A stretch of 64,000 bases of DNA from Candidatus Schekmanbacteria bacterium (GCA_016188575.1 JACPHN010000022.1:45397-109396), one strand, 5' to 3'. Shown: positions 1 to 9,317, counted from the stretch's first letter. A program made the numbers and translations. Notes: a model not told the origin generated them from the sequence alone.

Positions 1-63
1 CTGGCGACAGCGCACGAGCTCGAGTCCTTTTTGCGCGCCATGGAGCTCAAGAAGCCCCGCTGA
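1..63 (+). CDS. C-terminal end of an unidentified protein (partial)
   Basis: The window opens inside a plus-strand reading frame that ends at TGA 61-63. Only 20 residues are visible, an amphipathic stretch with charged residues (HELESFLRAMELKKPR). That is too little to assign a family. A gap of about 115 bp separates it from the next gene. Confidence 0.5.
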   Translation: MATAHELESFLRAMELKKPR

Positions 64-179
64 TCCACCGGCGCCGGAGCGGCCGCGGCGACGTGCCGCG
101 CATGCGGCATGCCGCGCACCGCGCGCCACGGGTCCAATGCTCGAGCATCACGACAAGAACCACTCCCAGGAGCAGCGAG

Positions 180-1199
180 ATGAGCCGTCTCGAGTCTCGG
201 CAAATGCGCAGCAGCCTGCACGCGTACCCTGCAGCGTCGGCACTGGGGAGCGTCGCGGCCGCGGCAGTGCTCGCCCTCGCCCTCGGGAGCTGCGGCGACG
301 CGCTGGTGGAGCACGGCTACCGGGGCGAGCCGCTCTTTACCTTTGTCGGCCAGATTCGCTCGTTCGGTGAAATCCAGGTCGGTGACTGGCCGATCCGCGC
401 GTCGCTGTTCTGGAGCCGCACCGGGCGCAGCGATGAGGCCATGGACGCGCTCATCGAACAGCGCTCGGTCACCGTTGGCGTGACCTTTCCTTCGGCATTC
501 ACCGTCAATGTCTTCGAGCCGCCGCCGCCGGAGCTCGGAGCGGACGCCCTCTCTCCATACGCCGTCGGGCTCGTGCTCGCCTACCAGGATGTCGACGGCA
601 ATGACGCCTACACCCCGGGGCAAGACCCGGAGGAGCTGCTTGGCGGCGCGACGGAAAGCGCCGTCCTGTGGGTGCCTCAGGAGCTCGCGGCCGATGAATC
701 ACCCACCGGTCGCGACCTCGCAGCGGGCTTCTCGATTGTGCACCTGCCGCTACCCTGCGGCGCCTTCGAGCCCGCCTCGGGAGACGCGGAGGACGACTGT
801 GGCGTCGCTCTCGGCAGCGCCTGTCAGAGCGACGCGGACTGCGGAGATGCCGGCGTCTGCCTGAGTGCCCCGGATTGGAGCACCTTTCGCAATGGCTACT
901 GCGTTCTACCCGAAACGGTAGGCGGCTGCGCGCCCCTTCACGGATCGCTGATCGGGCTGTTTGGACTGGATTCGTTCGGCTTTGAGATTGGTTCGTGGTA
1001 CTGGTTCAGAGTCTGCACGGATGACGCCGAGTGCCGCCTGAGCGAGTCCTACGGATGCGATTATGTGCTTTCCGCCTGTTGGCCGCGAGACCCCGTGTGG
1101 CTCGACATCACCCGGGACTTCTCCGTCTGGCCGCTCTGCGTCGAAATCATCACCGAGGAATCGGGATCATCCCTGCGTCAGCTAGAAACTAGAAACTAG
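180..1199 (+). CDS. Exported lipoprotein with Cys-rich repeats
   Basis: Predicted 339-residue cell-envelope lipoprotein of unknown function. An AGGAG at 168-172 sits 7 bases before the chosen ATG; the frame is open further upstream (to 93) but those residues do not look coding. The N-terminus has a hydrophobic stretch (about residues 18-36) ending in a lipobox-like LGSC with Cys38 as the likely lipidated residue. The middle looks like a beta-rich domain. The C-terminal third carries Cys clusters of the type ACQSDADCGDAGVC and CTDDAEC, a pattern common in myxobacterial-type surface lipoproteins. The last codons (QLETRN) are encoded by a short tandem repeat, so the natural C-terminus may have been altered. 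It is convergent with the AAA ATPase gene, with only 4 bases between stops. Confidence 0.7.
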   Translation: MSRLESRQMRSSLHAYPAASALGSVAAAAVLALALGSCGDALVEHGYRGEPLFTFVGQIRSFGEIQVGDWPIRASLFWSRTGRSDEAMDALIEQRSVTVGVTFPSAFTVNVFEPPPPELGADALSPYAVGLVLAYQDVDGNDAYTPGQDPEELLGGATESAVLWVPQELAADESPTGRDLAAGFSIVHLPLPCGAFEPASGDAEDDCGVALGSACQSDADCGDAGVCLSAPDWSTFRNGYCVLPETVGGCAPLHGSLIGLFGLDSFGFEIGSWYWFRVCTDDAECRLSESYGCDYVLSACWPRDPVWLDITRDFSVWPLCVEIITEESGSSLRQLETRN

Positions 1200-1203
1200 A
1201 AAC
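1182..1203. repeat. Three tandem copies of CTAGAAA
   Basis: Three perfect 7-bp units span the 3' end and stop codon of the lipoprotein gene. They encode the LETRN-type peptide often seen where such minisatellites intrude into genes. A related (cgtttcgagtttcg) repeat lies at about 51900-51935. Confidence 0.8.
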
Positions 1204-2772
1204 CTACAACCTCACCACCCTGACCACCCGTTCCCCATGCTCCACCTCCTGGATCCCACACCGCTCCGCCAGCGGCGGCGCCTGCGCGCGCCGGTCGAAG
1301 ATCACCAGCGTGCCCGTCGCCAGCCCAAGCCGCTCCAGATACCCTCCAAGCTGCTCGATCCCGCGCCCCAGCGGGTCGGCTTGGCGGTCGCGCCAGACCT
1401 TTAGCTCGAGCGCATGGCGCTCCTCGCCCGCCGGTCCGCGCCAGCGCACCAGCAGGTCCATGCGGCCGCTGCCGGCGGCATACTCGCGCGCGATCGTGCC
1501 GCCGGCGTTGACGATGCGCTGCAGGTAGGCCAGGAGCACGAGCTGCGGGGCGGCCTCGGAATAGGGATGCCGCCCGAGCAGGAACTCGGCGTGCTCGCGC
1601 CAGAAGGCGACGAAGTCCTCGAGCACTTTCCCGAACCGCAGCGCCCCACCGGCGGCGATGTAGGGCGCGCGCGGGATCGGGAGCGTTTCCTGGAGCACCC
1701 AGGAGAGCGCCCGCGGGATCACCTCGCGGTAGATCGGATTGGCGATCTCCAGCCCCGACGGGCCGCTGGTCACCAGGCCCAGGTCCATGGCAAAAGCGAT
1801 GTCGTCGCTGAGGGTATCGGGCGGCAGCATTTGCCCGGCGAGGATGGGCTCGATGATGCGCTGTACGCGCGGCTCGTGCAGGCGCTCGATCAGCGAGTCG
1901 AGGTGGGTGTCGCGGCGCAGGATGAGCGCCTCTCGGGCGGCGTCGATGTGCGCGGCGGTGATTGCCAGGGCGCGGTCGCGAACGTCCTTCTCGACGACCT
2001 GACGCGCAAGGGCGTTGACCAGCCACGGTTGCCCGCGAGTCAGCTCGAAGGCGAGGGACTTGGCCTCGGCCGTGAAGACTTGACCCGTGTCGGCGGTATG
2101 CTGCTCGTAGAGCTCGACAACTTCGGCGGCCGTGAAGTCCCGGATGGTAATCGATTCGACCTTGATATTGAACGGCGAGGAGGTGCCGAGGCTGTTGCGG
2201 TCGGGCCGCACGTGGACCTGATAATCGCGCACGTCGCGCAGGCCGATGAGCGCGACCGCTTGCGGGAAGCCCTGCGGGCGGCTGGGGTAGCCGCTGCGAA
2301 GCTGCCGGAGCACGGCGATGAGCGTCTCGTCGAGCAGCGCGTCGATCTCGTCGAGGAAGAGGACCAATGGCACGGGTGCCAGCTCGCTCGACCACCGCGA
2401 CAGGAGCTCCTCGAGCCGACGTTCCGGCGTGACCCCGGCATCTGGATCCGGCGGCTGCCGGCTCGCCGGCAGGCGCTTGCGGGCATCCAGCTCGATCCCC
2501 TGAATCACGGCCATCACGCCACGCTCGACATCCCGCCCCGCTGCCTGCCCGGTCTCGCAGCTCGTGTGCAGCGCCACGTAGCGACCCTTGGCCGTGAGGT
2601 CTTCGGCAAGAGCGCGACAGGCGGTGGTCTTGCCGACCTGCCGCGGCGCGTGCACCACGAAATAGAGCCGCTGGTCGATCAGCTCACGCACGCCGGGAAG
2701 GCGCCGCTCGGGCGGCAGCATGTAGTGATACTCGGGATCGCAGGGGCCGGCGATGTTGAAGAAGCGCGCCAT
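1204..2772 (-). CDS. AAA-like ATPase with C-terminal PD-(D/E)XK nuclease-like domain
   Basis: A 522-residue protein. The N-terminal P-loop ATPase has Walker A HAPRQVGKTT (residues 41-50) and Walker B LVLFLDEIDALLDE, which places it with the AAA_35-like/archaeal-type ATPase group. A winged-helix-like middle follows. The tail has a PD-(D/E)XK signature: the Asp in RMDLLVRW and the E-x-K in ALELKVWRD, as in many ATPase-nuclease fusions. Start ATG 2772 (MARFFNIAGP) has a GAGGA upstream; the frame continues further upstream but without family-like sequence. Such proteins are often mobile or defence-associated, but the actual substrate is unknown. No partner gene is adjacent. Confidence 0.8.
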   Translation of the reverse strand: MARFFNIAGPCDPEYHYMLPPERRLPGVRELIDQRLYFVVHAPRQVGKTTACRALAEDLTAKGRYVALHTSCETGQAAGRDVERGVMAVIQGIELDARKRLPASRQPPDPDAGVTPERRLEELLSRWSSELAPVPLVLFLDEIDALLDETLIAVLRQLRSGYPSRPQGFPQAVALIGLRDVRDYQVHVRPDRNSLGTSSPFNIKVESITIRDFTAAEVVELYEQHTADTGQVFTAEAKSLAFELTRGQPWLVNALARQVVEKDVRDRALAITAAHIDAAREALILRRDTHLDSLIERLHEPRVQRIIEPILAGQMLPPDTLSDDIAFAMDLGLVTSGPSGLEIANPIYREVIPRALSWVLQETLPIPRAPYIAAGGALRFGKVLEDFVAFWREHAEFLLGRHPYSEAAPQLVLLAYLQRIVNAGGTIAREYAAGSGRMDLLVRWRGPAGEERHALELKVWRDRQADPLGRGIEQLGGYLERLGLATGTLVIFDRRAQAPPLAERCGIQEVEHGERVVRVVRL

Positions 2773-3249
2773 CGGAGCTGTCCTCGGCAGGCTTGCGGGT
2801 GGTCTTGGCAGAGGTTGTACAGGGTTGCGCCCCAAGGGGCAAGGCAGTTGAGGCAGCAGGCGACCCACAGGGGGTAAGCGACGGGAGTGTCGGTTCGCTC
2901 CACTACGAGCTCATCGCAACCAGCGTCCAAACGCGCGCGCGCGTTGTTGCGCGATTCCTGATCGCCCACCCTCTGTCCCCCCCGGCAAGCAGGGGGAGGT
3001 GAACAAGTTCTCGCGCGCGCTACCGCTTGCGTCCGGCCGCCGATACCGGTAACCTGTGACGTGACTTGAGCCCGCCCCGCCCTACGCACGGTGCCCGACA
3101 GTCCGCAGCACCTGCGGGCCGTGCCAGGGTTCGGGCGAAAACACCGCAACGGGGTCGTCTCAGGGTGGCGCATGACGCACGCGTCGACATGGCTTCTTCC
3201 CAGGAGGTCGCACGCCGTGCTGGGCACGCCACACTAATCGGGGGCAGAA
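2773..3249. other. Non-coding interval with a repeat fragment
   Basis: No convincing gene. A short piece around 2967-3005 (pyrimidine run, then GCAAGCAGGGGGAGGTGA) resembles the dispersed ~100-bp repeat seen complete at 7374-7477. The interval must contain the divergent promoters of the flanking genes, but no clear -35/-10 pair was seen. Confidence 0.5.
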
Positions 3250-5868
3250 GTGGCCTGGCATGGAAAACTCGCCTCTCTGTCGCTGGGGAGCCTGGTAGAG
3301 GTCCTTTGCGACAGGCGCTGTTCCGGTGAAGTGGTTATCATGTCGCCAACGGCCAGCGCTCGCCTCCTTTTTCGGCTTGGCGCGATCGTGCACGCCGAGC
3401 ATTCCCGGTGGCGGCAAAGCTCCCTGGATTTCCTGGTCGAGCAGGGCATCATCCCCGCGGACGCGGCCATGCCCGACGCCGTCGAAGGTACGCGCCCGTC
3501 GTTAGTCCGCGTCTTTGAAGAGCTCAGCGCGGAGGAGAAAGCGGGGGCGCGGGCGGCCTTGCGTTCGCGGGCGTCGGTAATCTTGTTTGAAGCGACTGCG
3601 TGGCAGGAAGGAACGATCGATTATTCGCCATACGACTTGAGCCCTGCCGAGCTCGGGGCGCTCGGCAAGAAATTGGCCGACGACACGGGACCGGAGGAGG
3701 CGATGCGGGTCGTCAGTCTCAGGCGCTCGCTGCCGTGTCTGGACATGCGCGTCGAGGCGGTCGACGGCGGCGGAGAGGTCGATGTGGCTCAGCAGGATGA
3801 GCTGGCGCGCGCGCTGCTGGAAAAGGTGGCCAGCGCCCACACCGTACGCGAGCTGCTGTCCGCGGAGTCGGCGGACCCCTACTTCCTCGTGGGCGCCCTG
3901 CAGCGGCTGCGCGAGGCCCACCGCGTGGCGCTCAAGCCAGCGCTCGCGGCGCTCCCGCTCACCGAAATCAGGCGACAACTGCAGTCGGCCGTGGCCGTGT
4001 ACAACACGGTGATGAGGAAACTCGGCGCGGTCATCCACGAGCGGTGCGGAGAAACTGGTCAGGTCGAGCTCGAAATCGCCATCGGTGGGTTGCGGAATCG
4101 CGCGCCGGCGATTCTTGGGGACGTGCAGGTAGACCGGAGCGGCGCGGTAGACCTCGAGGCGGTGCTCCCACGTCTGGGGACCCTGGCCTTCATGAGCGTC
4201 GGCCCTGGGTTCCGGGACGTCGCCAATGCCATGGTGGTCCACGGGCTGCTTGCAGCGCGCAACGCCCTGGGCGACGCCGCGACCTGTGAGCTGATCGAGC
4301 AGCTCACGCCACCGCTTTCCTCCCTGCTCGAGCGGGGCAAGGAACAGCACCGCGAGGCGGCGCGGGATATTCTCTCGGCAATTGACTTCGCCGTGGCCGT
4401 GCCGAGCACCTACGGCGTCGCGGAGACGCTCGCAGATGCCGGCTTGCCGCATGAGAGCGAGACGTTCCTACGCAACATCCCCGCGACCCACCCCGACGCC
4501 GAGCGGGCGGGCAGGCTCTCCGAGCGCATCGCCGGCCTCCTCGCTTCGGCCAGCCACGCCAGAACGCGTGAGCTCGAGCTGCGCGCGGCGTTTACCGGGG
4601 CTCACGAGGCGGCCGAGCTCGCTTTCATGCATGGCGATCTCAAGCTGCTTCGCGCCGAAATCGAAAGGATGGCGGATCTGGAAGTAGACGCGGAGGCCTT
4701 GCTGGAAATCGAGCTCAGAATGTCCTCGGCTCTCGAGCGCTACCGGGCGACCTGGTCGGAATCGCAGGGATGCCCTCGAATCAACCCTCGCTTCGACATG
4801 CGAGGGCTGCAGAACTTCGAGCTTGCCCCTCATTGTGGCTACCTGCTATCGCGCATCGACGGCCAGACGACCACGCACGAGCTCCTGGTGGTCTCGGGAA
4901 TGGGCACCGACGAAGCGATGTTCGCGCTGGGGCGGCTGCAGGCGCTCGGGATTGTCGCGGAACCGCAGCCGATCGCGAAGCGACCGGTGGGGCAGACAGC
5001 GGCCCGCGTGCCCGGCGTCATCGCGACCGCTTCCGGAGCGGCGCCGCCAACGCCGCCGCTCGCCCCGCGCACAGGTCCGGCGGTGTCCAATGCCTTGCCA
5101 GCGGCCTCCCAACGTACCGTTGATGCGCCGCCCGCCGCGGCGAGCAGCGCTTCCGACCATCCCGCCAGGGTAGCGGTGGTCGCACCCGTCGCCGCGGTCA
5201 ATGCCGGCGCCCCGTCCGCACCCGAGCCGCGTCCCGCGCCCATGACGGCGGCTCCCGATCGAGCACCCGCGGCGCCACCGGTGCGCGAGGCCGCCAGGCC
5301 CACGGACTCGCGCCGGGCAAAGGCCCGCCCCGACGCCGCTGAAGGCACGCCTCCAGAGGTACGCGACGAGGCCGGCCGCCTTTTCAGCGCCGGCATGAGC
5401 ACGCTCTATCAGGGAAACGCCGCCGCCGCCGCGGACCTCTTTCGCCGGGCAATCGCCCTGGCCCCAGGAAGAGTCGCATACTACGGCTTGCTCGACCAGG
5501 CCACGGCAAAGATGAGCAGCGCACAAAGCGCCGAGCTCGCGTTGCGGGCGGTGCAGGCGCGAAACACAGGACAGCTCCGCGAGGCGGTTTCCCTCTTCGA
5601 AGCCGCCTGCCGGCACGCCCCAAAGGACGTCGGCAATATTCTCGCGTTGGCCCAGACGCTGCTCGACCTGCGCCGCTTCGACACGGCGAAGGTCGCCGCG
5701 AACCGGGTGATCGCCCTGGAGCCGGGAAACAGCCACGCCTACGTCTTGCTCGCCCGCGCTCTCAAGGCAGAGGGAAACATCGCCGAGGCTCACCTGCAAC
5801 TCAAGCTGGCGCTACGGTGGAATCCGAAAGATGACGAGGCGCGCAGGGAGCTCAAAGGCCTCCCCTAG
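3250..5868 (+). CDS. DUF4388 domain protein with C-terminal TPR repeats
   Basis: Large (872 aa) cytoplasmic protein, probably a regulatory or scaffold component. The N-terminus matches the DUF4388 pattern (GKLASLSLGSLVEVL... GEVVI), common in Myxococcota-like genomes and often linked to two-component or gliding/secretion regulation. The middle is alpha-helical. A Pro/Ala-rich linker (about residues 585-695) leads to about four TPR-like helices at the C-terminus (LFRRAIALAPGRVAYYGLL and following). GTG 3250 is the only start that keeps the whole DUF4388 domain; the ribosome-binding site is weak. It stands alone, convergent with the next gene 45 bp away. The molecular role is unknown. Confidence 0.75.
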   Translation: MAWHGKLASLSLGSLVEVLCDRRCSGEVVIMSPTASARLLFRLGAIVHAEHSRWRQSSLDFLVEQGIIPADAAMPDAVEGTRPSLVRVFEELSAEEKAGARAALRSRASVILFEATAWQEGTIDYSPYDLSPAELGALGKKLADDTGPEEAMRVVSLRRSLPCLDMRVEAVDGGGEVDVAQQDELARALLEKVASAHTVRELLSAESADPYFLVGALQRLREAHRVALKPALAALPLTEIRRQLQSAVAVYNTVMRKLGAVIHERCGETGQVELEIAIGGLRNRAPAILGDVQVDRSGAVDLEAVLPRLGTLAFMSVGPGFRDVANAMVVHGLLAARNALGDAATCELIEQLTPPLSSLLERGKEQHREAARDILSAIDFAVAVPSTYGVAETLADAGLPHESETFLRNIPATHPDAERAGRLSERIAGLLASASHARTRELELRAAFTGAHEAAELAFMHGDLKLLRAEIERMADLEVDAEALLEIELRMSSALERYRATWSESQGCPRINPRFDMRGLQNFELAPHCGYLLSRIDGQTTTHELLVVSGMGTDEAMFALGRLQALGIVAEPQPIAKRPVGQTAARVPGVIATASGAAPPTPPLAPRTGPAVSNALPAASQRTVDAPPAAASSASDHPARVAVVAPVAAVNAGAPSAPEPRPAPMTAAPDRAPAAPPVREAARPTDSRRAKARPDAAEGTPPEVRDEAGRLFSAGMSTLYQGNAAAAADLFRRAIALAPGRVAYYGLLDQATAKMSSAQSAELALRAVQARNTGQLREAVSLFEAACRHAPKDVGNILALAQTLLDLRRFDTAKVAANRVIALEPGNSHAYVLLARALKAEGNIAEAHLQLKLALRWNPKDDEARRELKGLP

Positions 5869-5913
5869 ATCCGCGGCCGCGGCCGGGCCAACGGGCGACC
5901 GGGGCGACGCTCC

Positions 5914-7191
5914 CTACTTGCGGGGCGGCATCCACCAGGGATCTGTGCGGTCAAGCTCGTCGGCGGCGGCGGGGTGATGGACGCGGTCTTCGTGCAAGTA
6001 CGTGGTGATCGCCTCGGCCACCTTGCCGGCGACGCGCTGCACGTTTTCCACCTTCGGCTGGAGCGGTCGTCCCGCGCCGTCGAGCTCGTGAATGATGTCC
6101 TTGCGCACCTCGATCACCAGCGAGCTGGGCCGGCTCGGCGAAAAGCGATACGCATCGACCATGCCAGGGCGCTGGCCCCGCATGAACGAGCTAATGTGCT
6201 CGTACGCCCGCTCCGCAGCGGCGAAAATCACGTCCTGGCCGCAGGGCGCACGCCGGTACATGTGCAGGTAACTGCGCAAAACCTCGCTCTCCATCCGCCG
6301 CAGGCTGGTGTCCTGCAGCATCCGCCAGACCATCTCGTACGCCGGGGCTTCCACCGTCTCCGGGTGCCGGCTCTCGAAGGCGCGACGCAAGTAGCGAAAA
6401 TACGCCCACACTTGAAAACGGACCTCGAGGCTTCCCTCCGGTAGGCAGTATGGGTAGTTGTGCTCGACCGCGATATTTGCCTTCTCGAGAGTGAGCGAAA
6501 TGCGATCTCGCAAGATGCGGTGGCACGTGAACTCACACAGAATGTCCGGGTAGAGCGGGTCGTAGAGGCCGACCGGCAGCTCGGAAGCGGTCTGATAGCC
6601 AATCGAGCGGGTGATGATGCTGACGGGAGGACGCTCGGTCCCGCTTTGATTGAAGCGATCGTACGTGTGAATGGCGACCTTGATGAGGATATCCTCGAGC
6701 AACTCGTCAAAGCGCGCGGAAATGGGATCGTAGAAGCGCTCCAGGAGGTCCTTTTTTTGTAGATAGGAGAGCCGGCGGGAAAACGGATAGTTGATCGCGA
6801 AGCGTTCGAGGTGATTGGCTTGCCTGGGCGTGCTGCCGGGAAAGCGGCCGAAATCCAGAAGCACACGCGCGACGTTGACCCGGCAGTAGCTCGCGAGCCC
6901 CAGGGCAACCGTCAACTGTTCTGCCATGAGGCTCGCACCCCAGTCGCGCTCGGCGATGTAGCACGGCTCGATTTCGCCTGCCTCGATCGGGCATCCGACG
7001 CCATCCGTCAAGAAATCGTCGGGAATCCACTCACCGTCATGAATGACGTCGATCAGCACCCGCTGCCGGTAGCGCTCGGGCAACCCCTCGGCCGCCACGG
7101 CGTCGCCACTGCCGCCCACCGCGACGAGCTCCACGAGCGGAGGCGCGAGTCGACCATGCGAGACCTTCGCCGGTGGCGTATTTGGAGTCAC
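5914..7191 (-). CDS. N-formylglutamate amidohydrolase-like protein
   Basis: About 425 residues. Resemblance to N-formylglutamate deformylases, which hydrolyse N-formylglutamate to formate and glutamate in histidine degradation, rests on three segments. These are the N-terminal VLIDVIHDGEWIP (family: hydrophobic-IPHxGxxIP), the VNVARVLLDFGRFPG segment (family RxxxDxNR) and the C-terminal LVIEVRKDIIHEL. The usual HAG is IHDG and the DxNR is DFGR here, so activity on the classic substrate is uncertain. GTG 7191 is the best start because residues beyond it look non-coding; no clear ribosome-binding site is seen. No histidine-pathway neighbours are present. Confidence 0.6.
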   Translation of the reverse strand: MTPNTPPAKVSHGRLAPPLVELVAVGGSGDAVAAEGLPERYRQRVLIDVIHDGEWIPDDFLTDGVGCPIEAGEIEPCYIAERDWGASLMAEQLTVALGLASYCRVNVARVLLDFGRFPGSTPRQANHLERFAINYPFSRRLSYLQKKDLLERFYDPISARFDELLEDILIKVAIHTYDRFNQSGTERPPVSIITRSIGYQTASELPVGLYDPLYPDILCEFTCHRILRDRISLTLEKANIAVEHNYPYCLPEGSLEVRFQVWAYFRYLRRAFESRHPETVEAPAYEMVWRMLQDTSLRRMESEVLRSYLHMYRRAPCGQDVIFAAAERAYEHISSFMRGQRPGMVDAYRFSPSRPSSLVIEVRKDIIHELDGAGRPLQPKVENVQRVAGKVAEAITTYLHEDRVHHPAAADELDRTDPWWMPPRK

Positions 7192-7653
7192 TGCGGCACC
7201 TGTGCTGCCAGAGCTGGTGAGCAGCAAGGGAGAAGTGGGAAAGAGAGCATCACCGCGCCGTGTTTCGCCGGGTCGGGGAGGTAGGACGATGCGCCTTTCT
7301 GACCGGGCCCGCGCGCGTGGTGGCCGTCGGGTTACTGTACGGTGCGACCGCAACGTTGTCAACGAACGCACCAGCCCGCCATCCACTGCCCGTTCGGCGC
7401 CGGAGCGACAGCTCCCCCTCCGTCCCTCCTCCCGCTTGCGTGGGGAGGTGAGGTGGGGGGTCCTCGTGATGCGCTTGCCAGCAGGCGAGCGATCCCGGCG
7501 AGCAGCGGGCACTTGCAAGCGCGCGGTCAGGCCGGGATAATCAGGCCACGAGGCGGCGTTCGCCGCCAGGGCGCGCTTCCGGGGCGCGGGTGAGCCGGGA
7601 GCACGTGGCGACAACCGGGATGAAGGCGGTAGCTGAGCGCAAGGAGACGATCT
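7192..7653. other. Intergenic interval carrying a complete dispersed repeat
   Basis: 462 bp between divergent genes. It contains repeat copy 7374-7477. The ribosome-binding site AAGGAGA (7641-7647) for the downstream oxidoreductase is at its end. No gene is supported here. Confidence 0.6.
7374..7477 (+). repeat. Dispersed ~100-bp repeat, complete copy 1
   Basis: Most complete copy of a family with a left part (ATCCACTGCCCGTTCGGC), a central GCGACAGC, a pyrimidine run (CCCCTCCGTCCCTCCTCCC), a GCTTGCG turn, then GGGGAGGTGAGGTGGGGG and a right end TCGTGATGCGC. The pyrimidine and purine halves can pair as a long hairpin. Other copies are at 10863-10961 (minus), 47757-47835 and 51834-51986, with partial copies at 19014-19066 and about 2967-3005. 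Confidence 0.75.
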
Positions 7654-8775
7654 GTGAGAATCATCGTGTTGGGCGGAGCTGGCGACGTTGGGAGCCGCGC
7701 GGTTCAGGAACTGGCGCGCGAGCCCGGAGTTTCGGCGATCACGATCGCCGACCGGCGACAGGAAGAGGCAGAACGTCTGGCGCGCGACCTGTCCACCGGC
7801 GCGCACCCGGTCCAGGCTCGCGCCTTCGACGCCAACGATCACGAAGCAACCGTGGCGGTGATGCGCGGCCACGAAGTTGTCGCCTCCGCGCTCGGACCTT
7901 TTTTCCGCTACGAGGCCAGGATGGTCGCGGCGGCGCTCGACGCCGGAGTCGATTACACGAGTGTTTGCGACGAGTGGGATGCCACCGAGTCCGTGTTCGC
8001 CATGTGCTCGGCGACAGCCCGCGAGCGCGGCCGTATCGTTCTGAGCGGACTTGGCACGAGCCCGGGGATCTCCAACGTCGGCGTCCGCTTTCTTGCCGAA
8101 GACCTCGATCGCGTCCGGCGAGCGGAGATTTCTGTGTTCCAGCCGCTCACCGCCGGCGGCGGCGAAGCCGTCATTCGGCACCTGCTCCACATCATGACCG
8201 GCGATACTCTGGTCTGGCGCGCCGGGGAAGCGAAGACGGTGCGTGCGCTAGGCGAATGCCGGGTGGTGGCCTTTCCGAGCTTTGGACGCGTGAAAGTCTG
8301 GAACATGGGGCATGCGGAACCCGCGACCATTCCGCGCTTTCTTCCCGATATCGAGGAAGTGAGCTTTTTCATGGGCTTTGGCCGCGGCGCAAGCTTGCTC
8401 GTGCATGCCGCCAAGCTCGGCCTCTTTCAGTCGCAGCGCTTCGTGGACTGGCTCGTGAGCAGACTGCTGAGACTTGAGAACCGGATGGGCCTCGCGGGCC
8501 GCGCTACTCGCGGCGCGGTGCGGGTCGACGTCTGGGGCGAGCGCCACGGGGAGCCGGTCCATCGCCTGGCGTGCGGTGTGGGCCTCATGCGCGAGGCGAC
8601 CGGGGTGTCGCTGGCGGTGGGCGCCTTGATGCTGGCGCGCAAGCAGGTCACGGTGGCGGGAGGCGGCGTCTACGCACCGGAAGCCTGCCTGGACGCGCGC
8701 ATCTTCATGCAGGCGATGAAGGACAAGGGAATTGTCGCGTTCCGCGATCTCGGCATGACGCGGGTGGCGCTGTAG
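7654..8775 (+). CDS. Saccharopine dehydrogenase-like NAD(P)-binding oxidoreductase
   Basis: A 373-residue soluble dehydrogenase-like protein. The N-terminal Rossmann motif GGAGDVGSR (residues 7-15) is followed by the acidic strand end ITIADRR. The segment HEVVASALGPFFRYEARMVAAALDAGVDYTSVCDE matches the saccharopine dehydrogenase/trans-enoyl reductase family (usual pattern: xN.agPfxxyGxxvvxACxxxGxxYxDxxGE). AAGGAGA lies 6 bases before GTG 7654. No lysine-pathway or lipid genes adjoin it, so the substrate is unknown. Its stop is followed within 13 bp by a dispersed repeat. Confidence 0.75.
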   Translation: MRIIVLGGAGDVGSRAVQELAREPGVSAITIADRRQEEAERLARDLSTGAHPVQARAFDANDHEATVAVMRGHEVVASALGPFFRYEARMVAAALDAGVDYTSVCDEWDATESVFAMCSATARERGRIVLSGLGTSPGISNVGVRFLAEDLDRVRRAEISVFQPLTAGGGEAVIRHLLHIMTGDTLVWRAGEAKTVRALGECRVVAFPSFGRVKVWNMGHAEPATIPRFLPDIEEVSFFMGFGRGASLLVHAAKLGLFQSQRFVDWLVSRLLRLENRMGLAGRATRGAVRVDVWGERHGEPVHRLACGVGLMREATGVSLAVGALMLARKQVTVAGGGVYAPEACLDARIFMQAMKDKGIVAFRDLGMTRVAL

Positions 8776-8788
8776 ACGGCGCGCAATA

Positions 8789-8850
8789 CCGGCGGGAGCT
8801 CGCGCGCAGCGGGCCGACGCGACCGGGACGGGCGGCATCGGCCGAATCTG
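8789..8850 (+). repeat. Dispersed repeat B, copy 1 (gene 3' end)
   Basis: Starts ACCGGCGGGAGCTCGCGCG and ends GACGGGCGGCATCGGCCG. It is nearly identical, over about 58 bp, to 11049-11106. Both copies sit immediately at or inside a gene's 3' end, here just after the oxidoreductase stop. Confidence 0.75.
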
Positions 8851-8946
8851 CTTTACACCTGAGGCCGCGATGAACCGCACCCCCGCTCACCCAAGCCTGC
8901 GGCGGAAAGAAGTGTAAAGGACGAAACCGGACATTCGGCCGACGCC
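8834..8946. repeat. Inverted pair of GTGTAAAG-ATTCGGCCGACGCC motifs
   Basis: The left arm (8834-8859) reads GGTGTAAAGCAGATTCGGCC on the minus strand. The right arm (8912-8946) reads GTGTAAAGG, then ATTCGGCCGACGCC on plus. About 52 bp lie between them. Further single copies are at 32812-32837 (plus) and 36529-36554 (minus). Function unknown; it could be a remnant of a miniature element. Confidence 0.6.
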
Positions 8947-8990
8947 AGCAATGGGGAGCCGTGCTTGCGGTGGAGGTCTATTCCGCTCGG

Positions 8991-9317
8991 CTACGCTCCG
9001 GGTTGACGGTAGCCGACCGCCTGCGCACGGCGAAGGGCGTCGAGGGTCTCCTCGACCGTGAGCAGCACCGTCGTCTCGAATTTCGACAACGCGCCACCGC
9101 CGCTGATCGCGATCGCGACTGCGGCCATCGAGACGTTATCAGGCGCTTCCCAGAGGTTGTAGCCGTCGTACGCACCAAGGGCGTACCAGAAACCGTGCAG
9201 CTTCCCGCCGACTGACTCGATGTACTTGCGTGCCGCCTCGCGGCGGTCTTCGGGGTTCTTGGTCAATCGCGCCCAGGTTTCCGGCGTATAGCTGAAGCGC
9301 GTCAAATAGAAAGCCAT
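8991..9317 (-). CDS. GYD domain protein
   Basis: A 108-residue cytoplasmic protein of the GYD family. The fold is recognised from MAFYLTRFSYTPETWARL, the central GGKLHGFWYALGAYDGYNLWEAPD and a C-terminal helix. The family is small, dimeric alpha/beta-barrel-like and of unknown biochemical role, sometimes near stress or dehydrogenase genes. The start at 9317 has an excellent ribosome-binding site, AAGGAGG. Longer upstream reading is not supported. Confidence 0.85.
   Translation of the reverse strand: MAFYLTRFSYTPETWARLTKNPEDRREAARKYIESVGGKLHGFWYALGAYDGYNLWEAPDNVSMAAVAIAISGGGALSKFETTVLLTVEETLDALRRAQAVGYRQPGA

Noticed and set aside
1414-2877. Long antisense open frames over GC-rich genes (e.g. 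1414-2877, 10921-11799, 19250-19615, 30838-32394)
   Set aside because: These are shadows of real genes caused by high G+C at third positions; they lack ribosome-binding sites and family motifs.
7192-8190. Extended N-terminus of the amidohydrolase-like gene
   Set aside because: Upstream codons are antisense to the saccharopine-dehydrogenase-like gene and the dispersed repeat, with no family resemblance.
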